A DNA stretch of 12,981 nt from contig JAGHDT010000452.1 of assembly GCA_021159805.1 (NCBI GenBank), positions 1 through 12,981 on the forward strand, written 5' to 3'. The DNA is from Anaerolineae bacterium. Lineage in GTDB: Bacteria > Chloroflexota > Anaerolineae > B4-G1 > SLSP01. Each line of letters begins with the position of its first letter. Positions within the stretch are counted from its first letter, which is position 1. Below, in pieces: positions 5,527 to 11,593 of this stretch. The notes under the pieces are model-generated. The model was given only the letters and a program-made list of their open reading frames with translations. It had not been told where the DNA came from and ran no database searches. A program made the translations under genes and the position numbers.

Positions 5527-7527
5527 ATGTCGAGATCACGATTTCAACGAGATGGTGCGGCGCTGGTTTGGCGCCACAAGCATGAGATTCTGCGGATCGA
5601 GCCGTGGGGGAACGACAGCCTGCGTGTGCGCGTCACGCGGAACGCCGCGATTGCGGACGATCTTCCGCAGGCACTGCTGCCAATAGAGGCCGGCGCAGCC
5701 AGTGCCGGCAACGCCGGGGCCGAGATCGAGATAGATGAGGCCGGTGCCTCGATCCGCAACGGCGGGATCACTGCCGAAGTGTCGGCCATCGGTGGTGTGC
5801 GCTTCCTCAACGCCGCCGGCGAGGTGGTGCTGGCAGATCAGCAGCCTGAGGTGGATGCGATTGGGCCGGCGGCGCGCGAGCTGAAACCCATCGGGGGATC
5901 GCTTTACCACATCGAGGCCCGCTTTGAGCCGCAGGATGGTGAGCGCTTTTATGGGTTGGGCCAGCAGCAGCACGGCCATCTGGACCAGAAAGGCTGCGTG
6001 GTCGAGCTCTTTCAGCGCAACACGATGGTCTCAATCCCGTTCCTGCTCTCCAACCACGGATACGGCCTGTTGTGGAACCATCCGGGCGTGGGGCGGGTGC
6101 AGCTGGGCGCCAACGGCACGCGCTGGGTGGCCGCGGCCGCGCAGCAACTCGATATGTGGGTGACGGTTGGTGCGACACCGGCGGCAATCCTGTCGAACTA
6201 TGTGGACGCCACCGGCCATGCGCCCGTGCTGCCCGAGTGGGCCGCGGGGTTCTGGCAGTGCAAGCTCCGCTACCGGACTCAGGATGAACTCCTGGCGGTC
6301 GCGCGTGAGCACAAGCGGCGCGGCCTGCCGCTTGACGTGATCGTTGTCGACTTCTTTCATTGGACGCTTCAGGGGGATTGGAAGTTCGACCCCGAATGCT
6401 GGCCCGATCCAGAGGCGATGGTCCGTGAGTTGGCCGAGATGGGCGTCAAGGTGATGGTCTCGGTCTGGCCGACGGTCAACCCGCTCAGCGAGAACTTCGA
6501 GGCGATGGATGCCGGCGGGTACCTGCTGCGCACTGAGCGCGGGGTTGAGCCGCAGCGCTACTTCATCGACAATCGCCCCGAGGGCCGGGTCTACCTCTAC
6601 TTCTACGATCCCTCGAATCCCGAAGCGCGCGCCTTCGTCTGGGATCGCATCCGCGAGAACTACTACAAGTACGGGATCAAGGTTTTCTGGCTGGATGCCT
6701 GCGAGCCCGAGCTTGCGCCGTATGAGCCGGAGAATATCCGTTACCACGCCGGGCCGGGAGTAGAGGTCACCAATCTCTACCCGCGGTTCAATCAGCAGAC
6801 CTTCTTCGACGGACTGCGCGCCGAGGGCGAGGATGAGATCATCACACTCTGCCGCTCGGCGTGGGCCGGCAGCCAGCGCTACGGCGCTGCCGTCTGGTCC
6901 GGCGATATCGCCTCGACCTGGGAGTCATTCCGGCGGCAGGTTCGCGGTGGCCTGAATATCGGCCTGAGCGGCATCCCTTGGTGGACGACGGATATCGGTG
7001 GCTTCCACGCAGGTGACCCACGAACGTCCTATTTCCGTGAGTTGATCGTGCGTTGGTTCCAGTACGGCGTCTTCTGCCCCCTCTTTCGACTGCACGGTGT
7101 TCGGGAACCCGGCGCCGATGGCTCCGGGGCCGATAACGAGATCTGGTCGTTTGGTGATGAGGCCTACGCGATCATCCGCGAGCTGCTCTTCCTTCGCGAG
7201 CGCTTGCGTCCCTACATCATGGATCAGATGCAGGCTGCGCATGAGACCGGTGCCCCACCGATGCGCCCGCTTTTCTTTGACTTCCCGGAGGACGGAGCTG
7301 CGTATGAGGTCGAGGACGCTTACATGTTCGGACCAGATCTGCTGGTCGCGCCTGTGCTCCACGAAGGCGCCCGCAGCCGCGAGGTCTATCTGCCGGTAGG
7401 TGCCACTTGGACCGATGTCTGGAGTGGGGAGATCTACGCGGGCGGGCAGATCCTGACTGTCGACGCGCCGCTGGAGCGCATCCCGCTCTTCCTGCGCGAT
7501 GGTGCCTCGTTGCCTATCAAGGGGTAA
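5527..7527 (+). CDS. GH31 family alpha-glycosidase (alpha-glucosidase/alpha-xylosidase type)
   Basis: A retaining alpha-glycosidase of family GH31, 666 residues, acting on alpha-glucosides or alpha-xylosides. The nucleophile motif is FWLDACEPE with Asp390. The acid/base is Asp460 in WSGDIASTWESF, and IPWWTTDIGGF follows, as in the family. Upstream are the substrate-side segments YGLGQQQHG, PEWAAGFWQCKLRY and DVIVVDFFHW. The DACEPE form looks closer to alpha-xylosidase-like members than to the WIDMNE glucosidases, but specificity is not settled. There is no signal peptide, so it is probably cytoplasmic. The ATG at 5527 has AAGGAG (5511-5516) at good spacing; a longer TTG start at 5506 would precede that site and is rejected. 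The protein ends just after IPLFLRDGASLPI, so the distal C-terminal beta domain seems absent. The esterase gene begins 5 bases past its stop. Confidence 0.93.
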   Translation: MSRSRFQRDGAALVWRHKHEILRIEPWGNDSLRVRVTRNAAIADDLPQALLPIEAGAASAGNAGAEIEIDEAGASIRNGGITAEVSAIGGVRFLNAAGEVVLADQQPEVDAIGPAARELKPIGGSLYHIEARFEPQDGERFYGLGQQQHGHLDQKGCVVELFQRNTMVSIPFLLSNHGYGLLWNHPGVGRVQLGANGTRWVAAAAQQLDMWVTVGATPAAILSNYVDATGHAPVLPEWAAGFWQCKLRYRTQDELLAVAREHKRRGLPLDVIVVDFFHWTLQGDWKFDPECWPDPEAMVRELAEMGVKVMVSVWPTVNPLSENFEAMDAGGYLLRTERGVEPQRYFIDNRPEGRVYLYFYDPSNPEARAFVWDRIRENYYKYGIKVFWLDACEPELAPYEPENIRYHAGPGVEVTNLYPRFNQQTFFDGLRAEGEDEIITLCRSAWAGSQRYGAAVWSGDIASTWESFRRQVRGGLNIGLSGIPWWTTDIGGFHAGDPRTSYFRELIVRWFQYGVFCPLFRLHGVREPGADGSGADNEIWSFGDEAYAIIRELLFLRERLRPYIMDQMQAAHETGAPPMRPLFFDFPEDGAAYEVEDAYMFGPDLLVAPVLHEGARSREVYLPVGATWTDVWSGEIYAGGQILTVDAPLERIPLFLRDGASLPIKG

Positions 7528-7531
7528 CAGG

Positions 7532-8290
7532 GTGCCCAACAGTATCACGGAGCGCGAGCTCATCTACAAGACCATCGGTGATGTGGCGCTGCGCGCGCAC
7601 ATCTTTGCGCCGCTCGAACCTGCGACTGCGCCCCGGGCGGCTGTTGTCTTCTTCTTCGGCGGAGGCTGGGTGGGCGGTACGCCATCGCAGTTCTTCCCGC
7701 ACTGCCGGCATCTGGCGTCGCGGGGGATGGTCGCTGTATCGGCAGAGTACCGTGTGCGCAACAGCCACGGGACCACGCCCTTTGAGTGTGTGGCCGATGG
7801 TAAGTCCGCTGTCCGTTGGTTGCGGGCGCATGCCGGAGAGTTGGGTGTGGATCCGTCCCGGGTTGCCGGGGGTGGCGGCTCTGCTGGGGGGCACGTTGCG
7901 GCGTGTACAGCCCTTGTGCCGGGCCTTGACGAACCCTCCGAGGACCTGGGCATCAGCTCGGCACCGGATGCGTTGCTGCTCTTCAACCCTGTCGTCGACG
8001 CAACCTTTGCTCCGCTCTCCGAACGGTTTGGCGGGCGCGGTGCTGAGCTGTCACCTCGGCATTACGTGCACCCCGGCTGTCCTCCTACGCTGATCCTTCA
8101 CGGCGTCGATGACCAGACGGTGCCCTATGCGCAAGTGGTCGATTTCTGCGAGGCGATGCAAGCGTCAGGGAATGTCTGTGAGGTCATTGGATTTGAGGGG
8201 AAGACGCACGGCTTCTTCAATCACGGGCGTGATGACAACGTTGCATTCACCGAGACCCTGCGACACACTGACCGCCTCTTTGCAGCTTAG
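7532..8290 (+). CDS. Alpha/beta hydrolase, probable carbohydrate (acetyl) esterase
   Basis: A compact 252-residue serine hydrolase of the BD-FAE/acetylesterase-like group. Oxyanion motif FFGGGW sits where HGGGW is usual. The nucleophile elbow GGSAGG has Ser117, the acid is Asp194 in HGVDDQTVP, and the base is His226 in KTHGFFNHG. No signal peptide or lid domain is seen, so it is probably cytoplasmic. The start is GTG at 7532, with AAGGGG (7519-7524) overlapping the end of the GH31 gene. An ATG at 7499 lies inside GH31 and would add an unrelated N-terminus. The 4-base gap means translational coupling with GH31, so removal of acyl groups from the same oligosaccharides is the likely job. Substrate is inferred from context only. 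Confidence 0.88.
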   Translation: MPNSITERELIYKTIGDVALRAHIFAPLEPATAPRAAVVFFFGGGWVGGTPSQFFPHCRHLASRGMVAVSAEYRVRNSHGTTPFECVADGKSAVRWLRAHAGELGVDPSRVAGGGGSAGGHVAACTALVPGLDEPSEDLGISSAPDALLLFNPVVDATFAPLSERFGGRGAELSPRHYVHPGCPPTLILHGVDDQTVPYAQVVDFCEAMQASGNVCEVIGFEGKTHGFFNHGRDDNVAFTETLRHTDRLFAA

Positions 8291-8335
8291 GGTTTCCTGA
8301 CGGACACGCCGGGCTGAGGAAGCTGCCACCATCCC

Positions 8336-8350
8336 TACCTCAAGGAGGTA
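8336..8350 (+). promoter_or_regulatory. Hairpin that hides the creatininase-family Shine-Dalgarno
   Basis: TACCTC (8336-8341) pairs perfectly with GAGGTA (8345-8350) around AAG. The ribosome-binding site AAGGAGG (8342-8348) is therefore split between the loop and the 3' arm. The following AGGTACCT (8346-8353) is also a perfect palindrome. Folding could limit initiation at the ATG 8354. The stem is short, so the effect may be small. Confidence 0.4.
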
Positions 8351-8353
8351 CCT

Positions 8354-9163
8354 ATGCAATGGGAAAACCTGACATCGCTGGACTTCGAGAAAGCCGTCGT
8401 GACCTGTGACGGTGTGGGTCTGATCCCCATCGGCGTGCTGGAGCCGCACGGGCCACATCTGCCGCTGGGCACCGACATGTTCGAATGCCACGCGGTTGCG
8501 TGTCGCGCTGCAGAGCTCGAACCGACCATCGTCTTCCACGCCTATCCTTATGGCATCAACCACGAATCGGCGCATCTGCCCGGCTCCGTCGTCATCCGCC
8601 GTGATCTGGTTATGGCGCTGCTGGAGAACATCTGTGATGAGATGGCCCGCCATGGTCTCAACAAGATCATCCTCTTCAGCGGACACGGCGGCAATCGCTA
8701 TCTCATTCCCCTCTTCGTGCAGACGCTGGTGGAGGCCGGCAAGCCCTACGTCGTCTATGAGGCCAAGCTCTTTCTGCCTGCGCCCGAGGGGCTGCTGGAG
8801 ACAAAGGAGACCGGTCACGCGTGCGAATCCGAGACCAGCACGCTCCTGGCCCTGCATCCCGACCTGGTGAAGATGGACCAGGTCCCGCCTGAGCCCTTCA
8901 CCAACCTGCGACAGAATGTGCCGCTCCAGGAGGTTGGTGCCTACTCGCCGATGGATTGGTACGGCCAGTACCCGGCAATGTACGTCGGTGAACCCGGCAA
9001 AGCCACCGCTGCCAAAGGCGAGGTTCTGCTCCAGGCGCGCGTCGACGCGCTGGCTGCTCTGATCCGCGCGGTCAAGGCTGATACGATTACGCCCGCCCTC
9101 CAGAAGGAGTTTCTGGCGCGGATGCAGCGGCCGACATCGCCGGCGGTGTGGGGAAGCGAGTAG
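8354..9163 (+). CDS. Creatininase family amidohydrolase
   Basis: A 269-residue metal-dependent amidohydrolase of the creatininase fold. Metal-site signature EPHGPHLPLGTD covers residues 30-41 (Glu30, His32, Asp41). SGHGGN follows at 109-114 and HACESETS at 155-162, where most relatives have HAGExETS. The start is well fixed by AAGGAGG five bases upstream. Family members hydrolyse creatinine and other small cyclic or linear amides, such as the formamide in riboflavin/F420 synthesis. True creatinine hydrolysis is unlikely to be implied here. Its place 63 bases after the esterase, in a glycoside operon, suggests an amide on a sugar or amino-sugar product, but that is inference. The last codons (GSE, then TAG) lie inside an octamer repeat that runs on downstream. 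Confidence 0.92.
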   Translation: MQWENLTSLDFEKAVVTCDGVGLIPIGVLEPHGPHLPLGTDMFECHAVACRAAELEPTIVFHAYPYGINHESAHLPGSVVIRRDLVMALLENICDEMARHGLNKIILFSGHGGNRYLIPLFVQTLVEAGKPYVVYEAKLFLPAPEGLLETKETGHACESETSTLLALHPDLVKMDQVPPEPFTNLRQNVPLQEVGAYSPMDWYGQYPAMYVGEPGKATAAKGEVLLQARVDALAALIRAVKADTITPALQKEFLARMQRPTSPAVWGSE

Positions 9164-9183
9164 GCGACAAGGCGAGCAAGCAA
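9152..9183 (+). repeat. Decayed octamer repeat, block 1
   Basis: Four consecutive 8-base units, GGAAGCGA, GTAGGCGA, CAAGGCGA and GCAAGCAA, share the core GCGA at fixed period. The block begins inside the last codons of the creatininase-family gene, and its TAG stop (9161-9163) is part of a unit. Confidence 0.6.
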
Positions 9184-9200
9184 TAGAGTGGCAGAGCGAG

Positions 9201-9219
9201 AGCCCCACGCAGTGGGGCT
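9201..9219 (+). terminator. Stem-loop after the creatininase-family gene, possible terminator
   Basis: AGCCCCAC (9201-9208) and GTGGGGCT (9212-9219) form a perfect 8-bp GC-rich stem with a GCA loop, 37 bases past the stop. No T-tract follows, so termination is possible but unproven. Confidence 0.45.
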
Positions 9220-9277
9220 AGAATCAGCGAATGGAGAATCAGCGAATGGGAGAGAAAGCGAGCAAGCGAGAAAGCGA
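9220..9277 (+). repeat. Octamer repeat block 2 with a 15-bp tandem duplication
   Basis: AGAATCAGCGAATGG occurs twice head to tail (9220-9234 and 9235-9249). It is followed by GAAAGCGA, GCAAGCGA and GAAAGCGA (9254-9277). Read as octads the series is close to GAnnnAGC. The unit GAATCAGC returns inverted at 9748-9755 and at 12678-12685. Confidence 0.75.
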
Positions 9278-9280
9278 TCT

Positions 9281-9405
9281 CTTGCGGAGTTCCGGCAGCC
9301 TTCGCAAGGCTGGTGCGGTGACTCTGGTGCCCGACGTTTAGCTTGTTCCGCCGGCTGTGGGCCTAGAGTCTTCGGCTGCCGTAGTTTGGCAGCCCAGGCT
9401 CTAGG
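9281..9405. repeat. Cluster of stem-loops (nested inverted repeats)
   Basis: CAGCCTT-CGC-AAGGCTG (9296-9312) is a perfect 7-bp hairpin, and CTTGCG/CGCAAG (9281-9286 / 9303-9308) is a competing stem. Downstream, an outer stem CCTAGAG (9362-9368) with CTCTAGG (9399-9405) encloses an inner stem GGCTGCC (9374-9380) with GGCAGCC (9388-9394) around a 7-base loop. This suggests a structured RNA, a palindromic repeat element, or a remnant of one. Confidence 0.55.
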
Positions 9406-9412
9406 GCTTTCC

Positions 9413-9613
9413 CCGAGACGCGTCGACCTCTTCATCGAGCTTGCCAGAAGAACGTCGGGTTGCCCGATGCCCGAATCGGCGATGGACCTACTCTTCGACG
9501 TGACCCAGTCCTCGACCCAGTGGTCGGTGGTGTACGATATGGCCCGCCAGCAGGTGCACGTAGCGATGGGGTGTGGCTACGAGGGTGTGCATGTGATGGG
9601 GGCAGAAGACTGA
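9413..9613 (+). pseudogene. C-terminal remnant of an Ntn-type linear amide C-N hydrolase
   Basis: About 66 codons up to the TGA at 9611-9613 read like the end of choloylglycine-hydrolase/C45-type linear amide hydrolases. The stretch RRVDLFIELARR is followed by MDLLFDVTQ, STQWSVVYDM and VHVAMGCGYEGVH, matching the family pattern in which a closing dVsQ..TQWSvvYdl strand pair ends the protein. The N-terminal nucleophile Cys domain is absent, and upstream sequence dissolves into stem-loops and octamer repeats. There is no plausible start. I read it as a gene fragment, recognised from memory of the family pattern and not from a search. Confidence 0.4.
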
Positions 9614-9650
9614 AAGCTTACGCAATGCCGCGGAGAGGCACAGACGAGAG

Positions 9651-9726
9651 GAGGCAAGAATGAAGAAGTGGCGAATGGTGGGCTGCAATTGGGCAGCTGT
9701 GGTAGTCATCTGCCGATTCTTGCCTC
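9651..9726. repeat. 76-base element bounded by 11-bp perfect inverted repeats
   Basis: GAGGCAAGAAT (9651-9661) is exactly complementary to ATTCTTGCCTC (9716-9726). Inside lies a further hairpin, GCTGC (9682-9686) with GCAGC (9693-9697). No clear target-site duplication flanks it. It may be a structured RNA leader or a miniature mobile-element remnant. Confidence 0.5.
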
Positions 9727-9752
9727 AACGCCCGAGCCATTCTGTTGGCTGA
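9660..9752 (+). CDS. Possible 30-residue protein with hydrophobic stretch
   Basis: An ATG at 9660 has a strong Shine-Dalgarno, GAGGAGG (9649-9655, within AGAGGAGG), five bases upstream. The frame encodes 30 residues: MKKWRMVGCNWAAVVVICRF, then LPQRPSHSVG, ending in TGA. A basic N-terminus followed by a hydrophobic run resembles a signal peptide or tiny membrane protein. It may be real, or the surviving start of a lost secreted protein. The start codon and part of the Shine-Dalgarno lie in the left arm of the 11-bp inverted repeat, so folding could block translation. The last codons lie in an inverted GAATCAGC octamer. I do not recognise a family. Confidence 0.25.
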   Translation: MKKWRMVGCNWAAVVVICRFLPQRPSHSVG

Positions 9753-9765
9753 TTCGCCTATCTGC

Positions 9766-9796
9766 TTGAGCGTTTTCGTTACTCTACCGGTATAAT
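9766..9796 (+). promoter_or_regulatory. Promoter of the DUF433/DUF5615 pair with overlapping palindrome
   Basis: A consensus -10 TATAAT (9791-9796) lies 19 bases after a fair -35 TTGAGC (9766-9771). The perfect 8-bp palindrome TACCGGTA (9785-9792) overlaps the -10 box and is a natural place for autorepression. The predicted leader is about 70 bases to the ATG at 9872. Confidence 0.6.
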
Positions 9797-9871
9797 ATAG
9801 ATAGATGTGGTGACTTGTTTGTCAACAGCCGTGCGCGCTGCGTACAAGATTGTGATAAGTGAGGTGGGATA

Positions 9872-10117
9872 ATGGAGCGCCTCCGCTGGCAAGACTATGT
9901 CGTGATGGCGCCGGACGTGCATCATGGCGATCCGTGCATAAAGGGCACCAGGGTTCCTGTTGCCATTGTCATTGGTAGCCTCGCAGATGGCATGCTTCCT
10001 GAGGACATCACAGCGGAGTATCCACAACTGACCCAAGAAGACATTCAGGCGGCACTTGCCTACGCTGCTGAGGTCGTGAGCCAGGACATCTTGATGTCTC
10101 TGCCATCGCTGGGGTGA
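9872..10117 (+). CDS. DUF433 protein, putative antitoxin
   Basis: An 81-residue DUF433 protein, a small helix-turn-helix-like family usually found next to PIN-like proteins. Typical features are the early HHGDPCIKGTRVPV (residues 17-30) with the conserved GxPxIxGTR-like core, then LADGMLPEDITAEYPQLTQ and IQAALAYAAE, the helical half that resembles DNA-binding helices. GAGGTG (9861-9866) supplies the Shine-Dalgarno. Its stop is three bases before the DUF5615 start, as in toxin-antitoxin operons. Probable role: neutralise and co-repress the partner, perhaps at the TACCGGTA palindrome in the promoter. The toxin-antitoxin role is an inference from the family pairing. Confidence 0.9.
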   Translation: MERLRWQDYVVMAPDVHHGDPCIKGTRVPVAIVIGSLADGMLPEDITAEYPQLTQEDIQAALAYAAEVVSQDILMSLPSLG

Positions 10118-10120
10118 TCA

Positions 10121-10588
10121 GTGCGAATCAAGGTGGATGAGGATCTGCCCGGCGCGGTAGCGAAACTGCTGAGCGAGGCAGGGCACGATGCAATTGGAGT
10201 CATTGACCAAGGTATGGGGGGAGCTCCAGACGCCGAGCTGTGGCGCGCTGTGCAGGTTGAACATAGGCTTCTGGTGACCGCGGACAAGGGCTTTGCCGAC
10301 ATACGTTCGCACATGCCTGGTACGCATGCGGGCGTACTTCTTCTTCGCCCAGACACCGATGGCATCGGCCCGCTTGTTGCTCTGCTGCGCCGTGTGCTAC
10401 AGTACTATAACCTCGTTGATCTCTCTGGTACTGTCACTGTGGCGACGTCACGGCGGATTCGCATTCGACGGGCCCGATGGCTGTCTCGCCTGAAAGTCTG
10501 CTGGTACGGGTGGTTTTCGGAGCAGGCCGCAACAGTTGGCCGTAGTTGCCACCTGACTGCACATAAAAGGGGCTACCATAGCGGGTAG
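10121..10588 (+). CDS. DUF5615 PIN-like protein, putative toxin, with C-terminal extension
   Basis: A PIN-like (Mut7-C/VapC-related) protein starting at GTG 10121, with GGGG (10111-10114) as ribosome-binding site inside the end of the DUF433 gene. Acidic residues expected of a metal-dependent RNase site are present: Asp6 and Asp8 in KVDEDLP, Asp55 in VTADKGF and Asp60. HAGVLLLRP and the closing TVTVATSRRIRIRR are family-typical. Members usually end at about residue 115-120, right after such an RIRIRR segment. This frame runs on for about 37 more residues rich in Trp, Cys and Arg and stops inside the 3' arm of the terminator, so the tail is likely readthrough after loss of the normal stop. Toxicity is predicted only from the family. 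Confidence 0.88.
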   Translation: MRIKVDEDLPGAVAKLLSEAGHDAIGVIDQGMGGAPDAELWRAVQVEHRLLVTADKGFADIRSHMPGTHAGVLLLRPDTDGIGPLVALLRRVLQYYNLVDLSGTVTVATSRRIRIRRARWLSRLKVCWYGWFSEQAATVGRSCHLTAHKRGYHSG

Positions 10589-10595
10589 CCCCTTT
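10566..10595. terminator. Bidirectional intrinsic terminator
   Basis: AAAGGGGCTACC (10566-10577) pairs perfectly with GGTAGCCCCTTT (10584-10595) around ATAGCG. With the preceding A-run it gives U-tracts on both strands. It separates the toxin gene (plus) from the PAC2 gene, whose minus-strand stop is at 10616. Confidence 0.85.
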
Positions 10596-10615
10596 GTGTC
10601 TCTGTGTGAATTTCT

Positions 10616-11551
10616 CTATTCCTCTTCCGCATCTTCGTCGCGGAGCAAATTCCCCAGGGCGCGACCCCAGACATCGCTCAGCGGCGGGATGAAGGGCTCG
10701 GCGTCGAAGTCCTCTTCCAGATCGGCCAGGTAGGCGTGAACAGCCAGGTCCGGCAGCTGGTCTTCCAGCTCAGCGATCTTGGCGTCCATAGATTGGCGCA
10801 GTTCGTGGCTCTGCTCTTCGAGTTCCGAGAGGTCAATCTCCATCTGGTACATATGGTTGATGCGGCGCATAAGGTCATACCAGGCCTTGAAGTCGTGCTC
10901 GATGCTGATGGCTTGGACCAAGTCGGAGACGGGCGAGAAGTCATAGGCTGGGACAATGGCGTAGAAGACGAGGAACTCCAGGTCGAGGTGCTCGGCGTGG
11001 TCGACCATATAGGTTCCGATGGTGGTGCCCCCCTCGTAGTTGGAGAAGCGAACGGCGTATGCCTCAAGCTCCTCTTTCATCACCGGCAAGCTGTAGACGC
11101 ACGATACCTCGCGGTCCCGACTGTATGGCATCGCGCCGTAGACGCCTCCCACGGCCACGACGCGCTTCACGCCCAGGGTCTTGGCTGCACTGAGCAGTGC
11201 CTCGGTATAGCGGTCGGCACGCATATGAGGCTCCTCACCCAGGAAGATAACCAACCCCTTTTCATCGTCGCCCCAGTAGTAGAATTCGTTCTGTGGCTTC
11301 TTGAGCGATTGACGGTAGCCGTCTTCTAGCTGGATTTCAGGGCGCAGGAAGTGGTGGGCTCCCGGCAGTTGAAAGAGATAGAAGCCGTCGTCCTTGATTT
11401 CACCGATCTTGCGGGCATTGGTCCGGTGGATGAGATACAGGGGCAGCCCCGATGAGATCGCTCCCGCATCCGCCCACTGGCGCCAGCCAGCGATCATGTA
11501 GATTTCCTTGGCCTTGGGTGTTTCCCACAGCGTTATCAGGTCGTTATCCAT
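10616..11551 (-). CDS. PAC2 family protein (proteasome-assembly-chaperone-like fold)
   Basis: A 311-residue PAC2 family protein. Typical segments are the N-terminal IAGWRQWADAGAISSG, then LVIFLGEEPHMRADRY, VKRVVAVGGVYGAMPYSRDREVS and EGGTTIGTYMVDHA. A region predicted as coiled coil follows (LSELEEQSHELRQSMDAKIA), then an acidic tail ending DEDAEEE. The fold is shared with eukaryotic and archaeal proteasome assembly chaperones; bacterial roles are poorly known. The start is the ATG at 11551, with GAGG nine bases upstream. A longer TTG start at 11578 would include that site and is rejected. It has its own likely promoter, and terminates at the shared hairpin at 10566-10595. No proteasome gene is in the window. 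Confidence 0.9.
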   Translation of the reverse strand: MDNDLITLWETPKAKEIYMIAGWRQWADAGAISSGLPLYLIHRTNARKIGEIKDDGFYLFQLPGAHHFLRPEIQLEDGYRQSLKKPQNEFYYWGDDEKGLVIFLGEEPHMRADRYTEALLSAAKTLGVKRVVAVGGVYGAMPYSRDREVSCVYSLPVMKEELEAYAVRFSNYEGGTTIGTYMVDHAEHLDLEFLVFYAIVPAYDFSPVSDLVQAISIEHDFKAWYDLMRRINHMYQMEIDLSELEEQSHELRQSMDAKIAELEDQLPDLAVHAYLADLEEDFDAEPFIPPLSDVWGRALGNLLRDEDAEEE

Positions 11552-11593
11552 AGCTAAGTCCCTCAATAATCCGCACAATATGGTTACGCCTTC

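Larger units (their letters stand above)
9164..9871. other. 708-base stretch without an intact normal-size gene
   Basis: No full-length gene is convincing here. An open frame at 9188-9613 (141 codons) exists, but its first half runs through octamer repeats and stem-loops and looks non-coding. Only its end resembles a protein family. The stretch holds repeats, hairpins, a probable gene remnant, a 30-codon ORF and the promoter of the DUF433/DUF5615 pair, listed separately. Confidence 0.7.

Noticed and set aside
6031..6747. 238-codon minus-strand frame within GH31
   Set aside because: It mirrors the GH31 codons and has no independent support.
7499..7531. ATG at 7499 as start of the esterase
   Set aside because: It overlaps the GH31 coding end and adds residues unlike the family; GTG 7532 has a good ribosome-binding site.
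8165..9208. 347-codon open frame on the minus strand opposite the creatininase-family gene
   Set aside because: It is antisense to a gene with clear family motifs and shows no recognisable domain; long antisense frames are expected in GC-rich DNA.
9152..9277. CRISPR-like array
   Set aside because: The repeat unit is 8 bases without spacers of constant length, and there are no cas genes.
9188..9613. 141-codon open frame as a full gene
   Set aside because: Its first half is octamer repeat and stem-loop sequence; only the last 66 codons look protein-like, so it is listed as a remnant.
11552..11578. TTG at 11578 as start of the PAC2 protein
   Set aside because: The added nine residues contain the ribosome-binding site of the ATG at 11551 and do not resemble the family.
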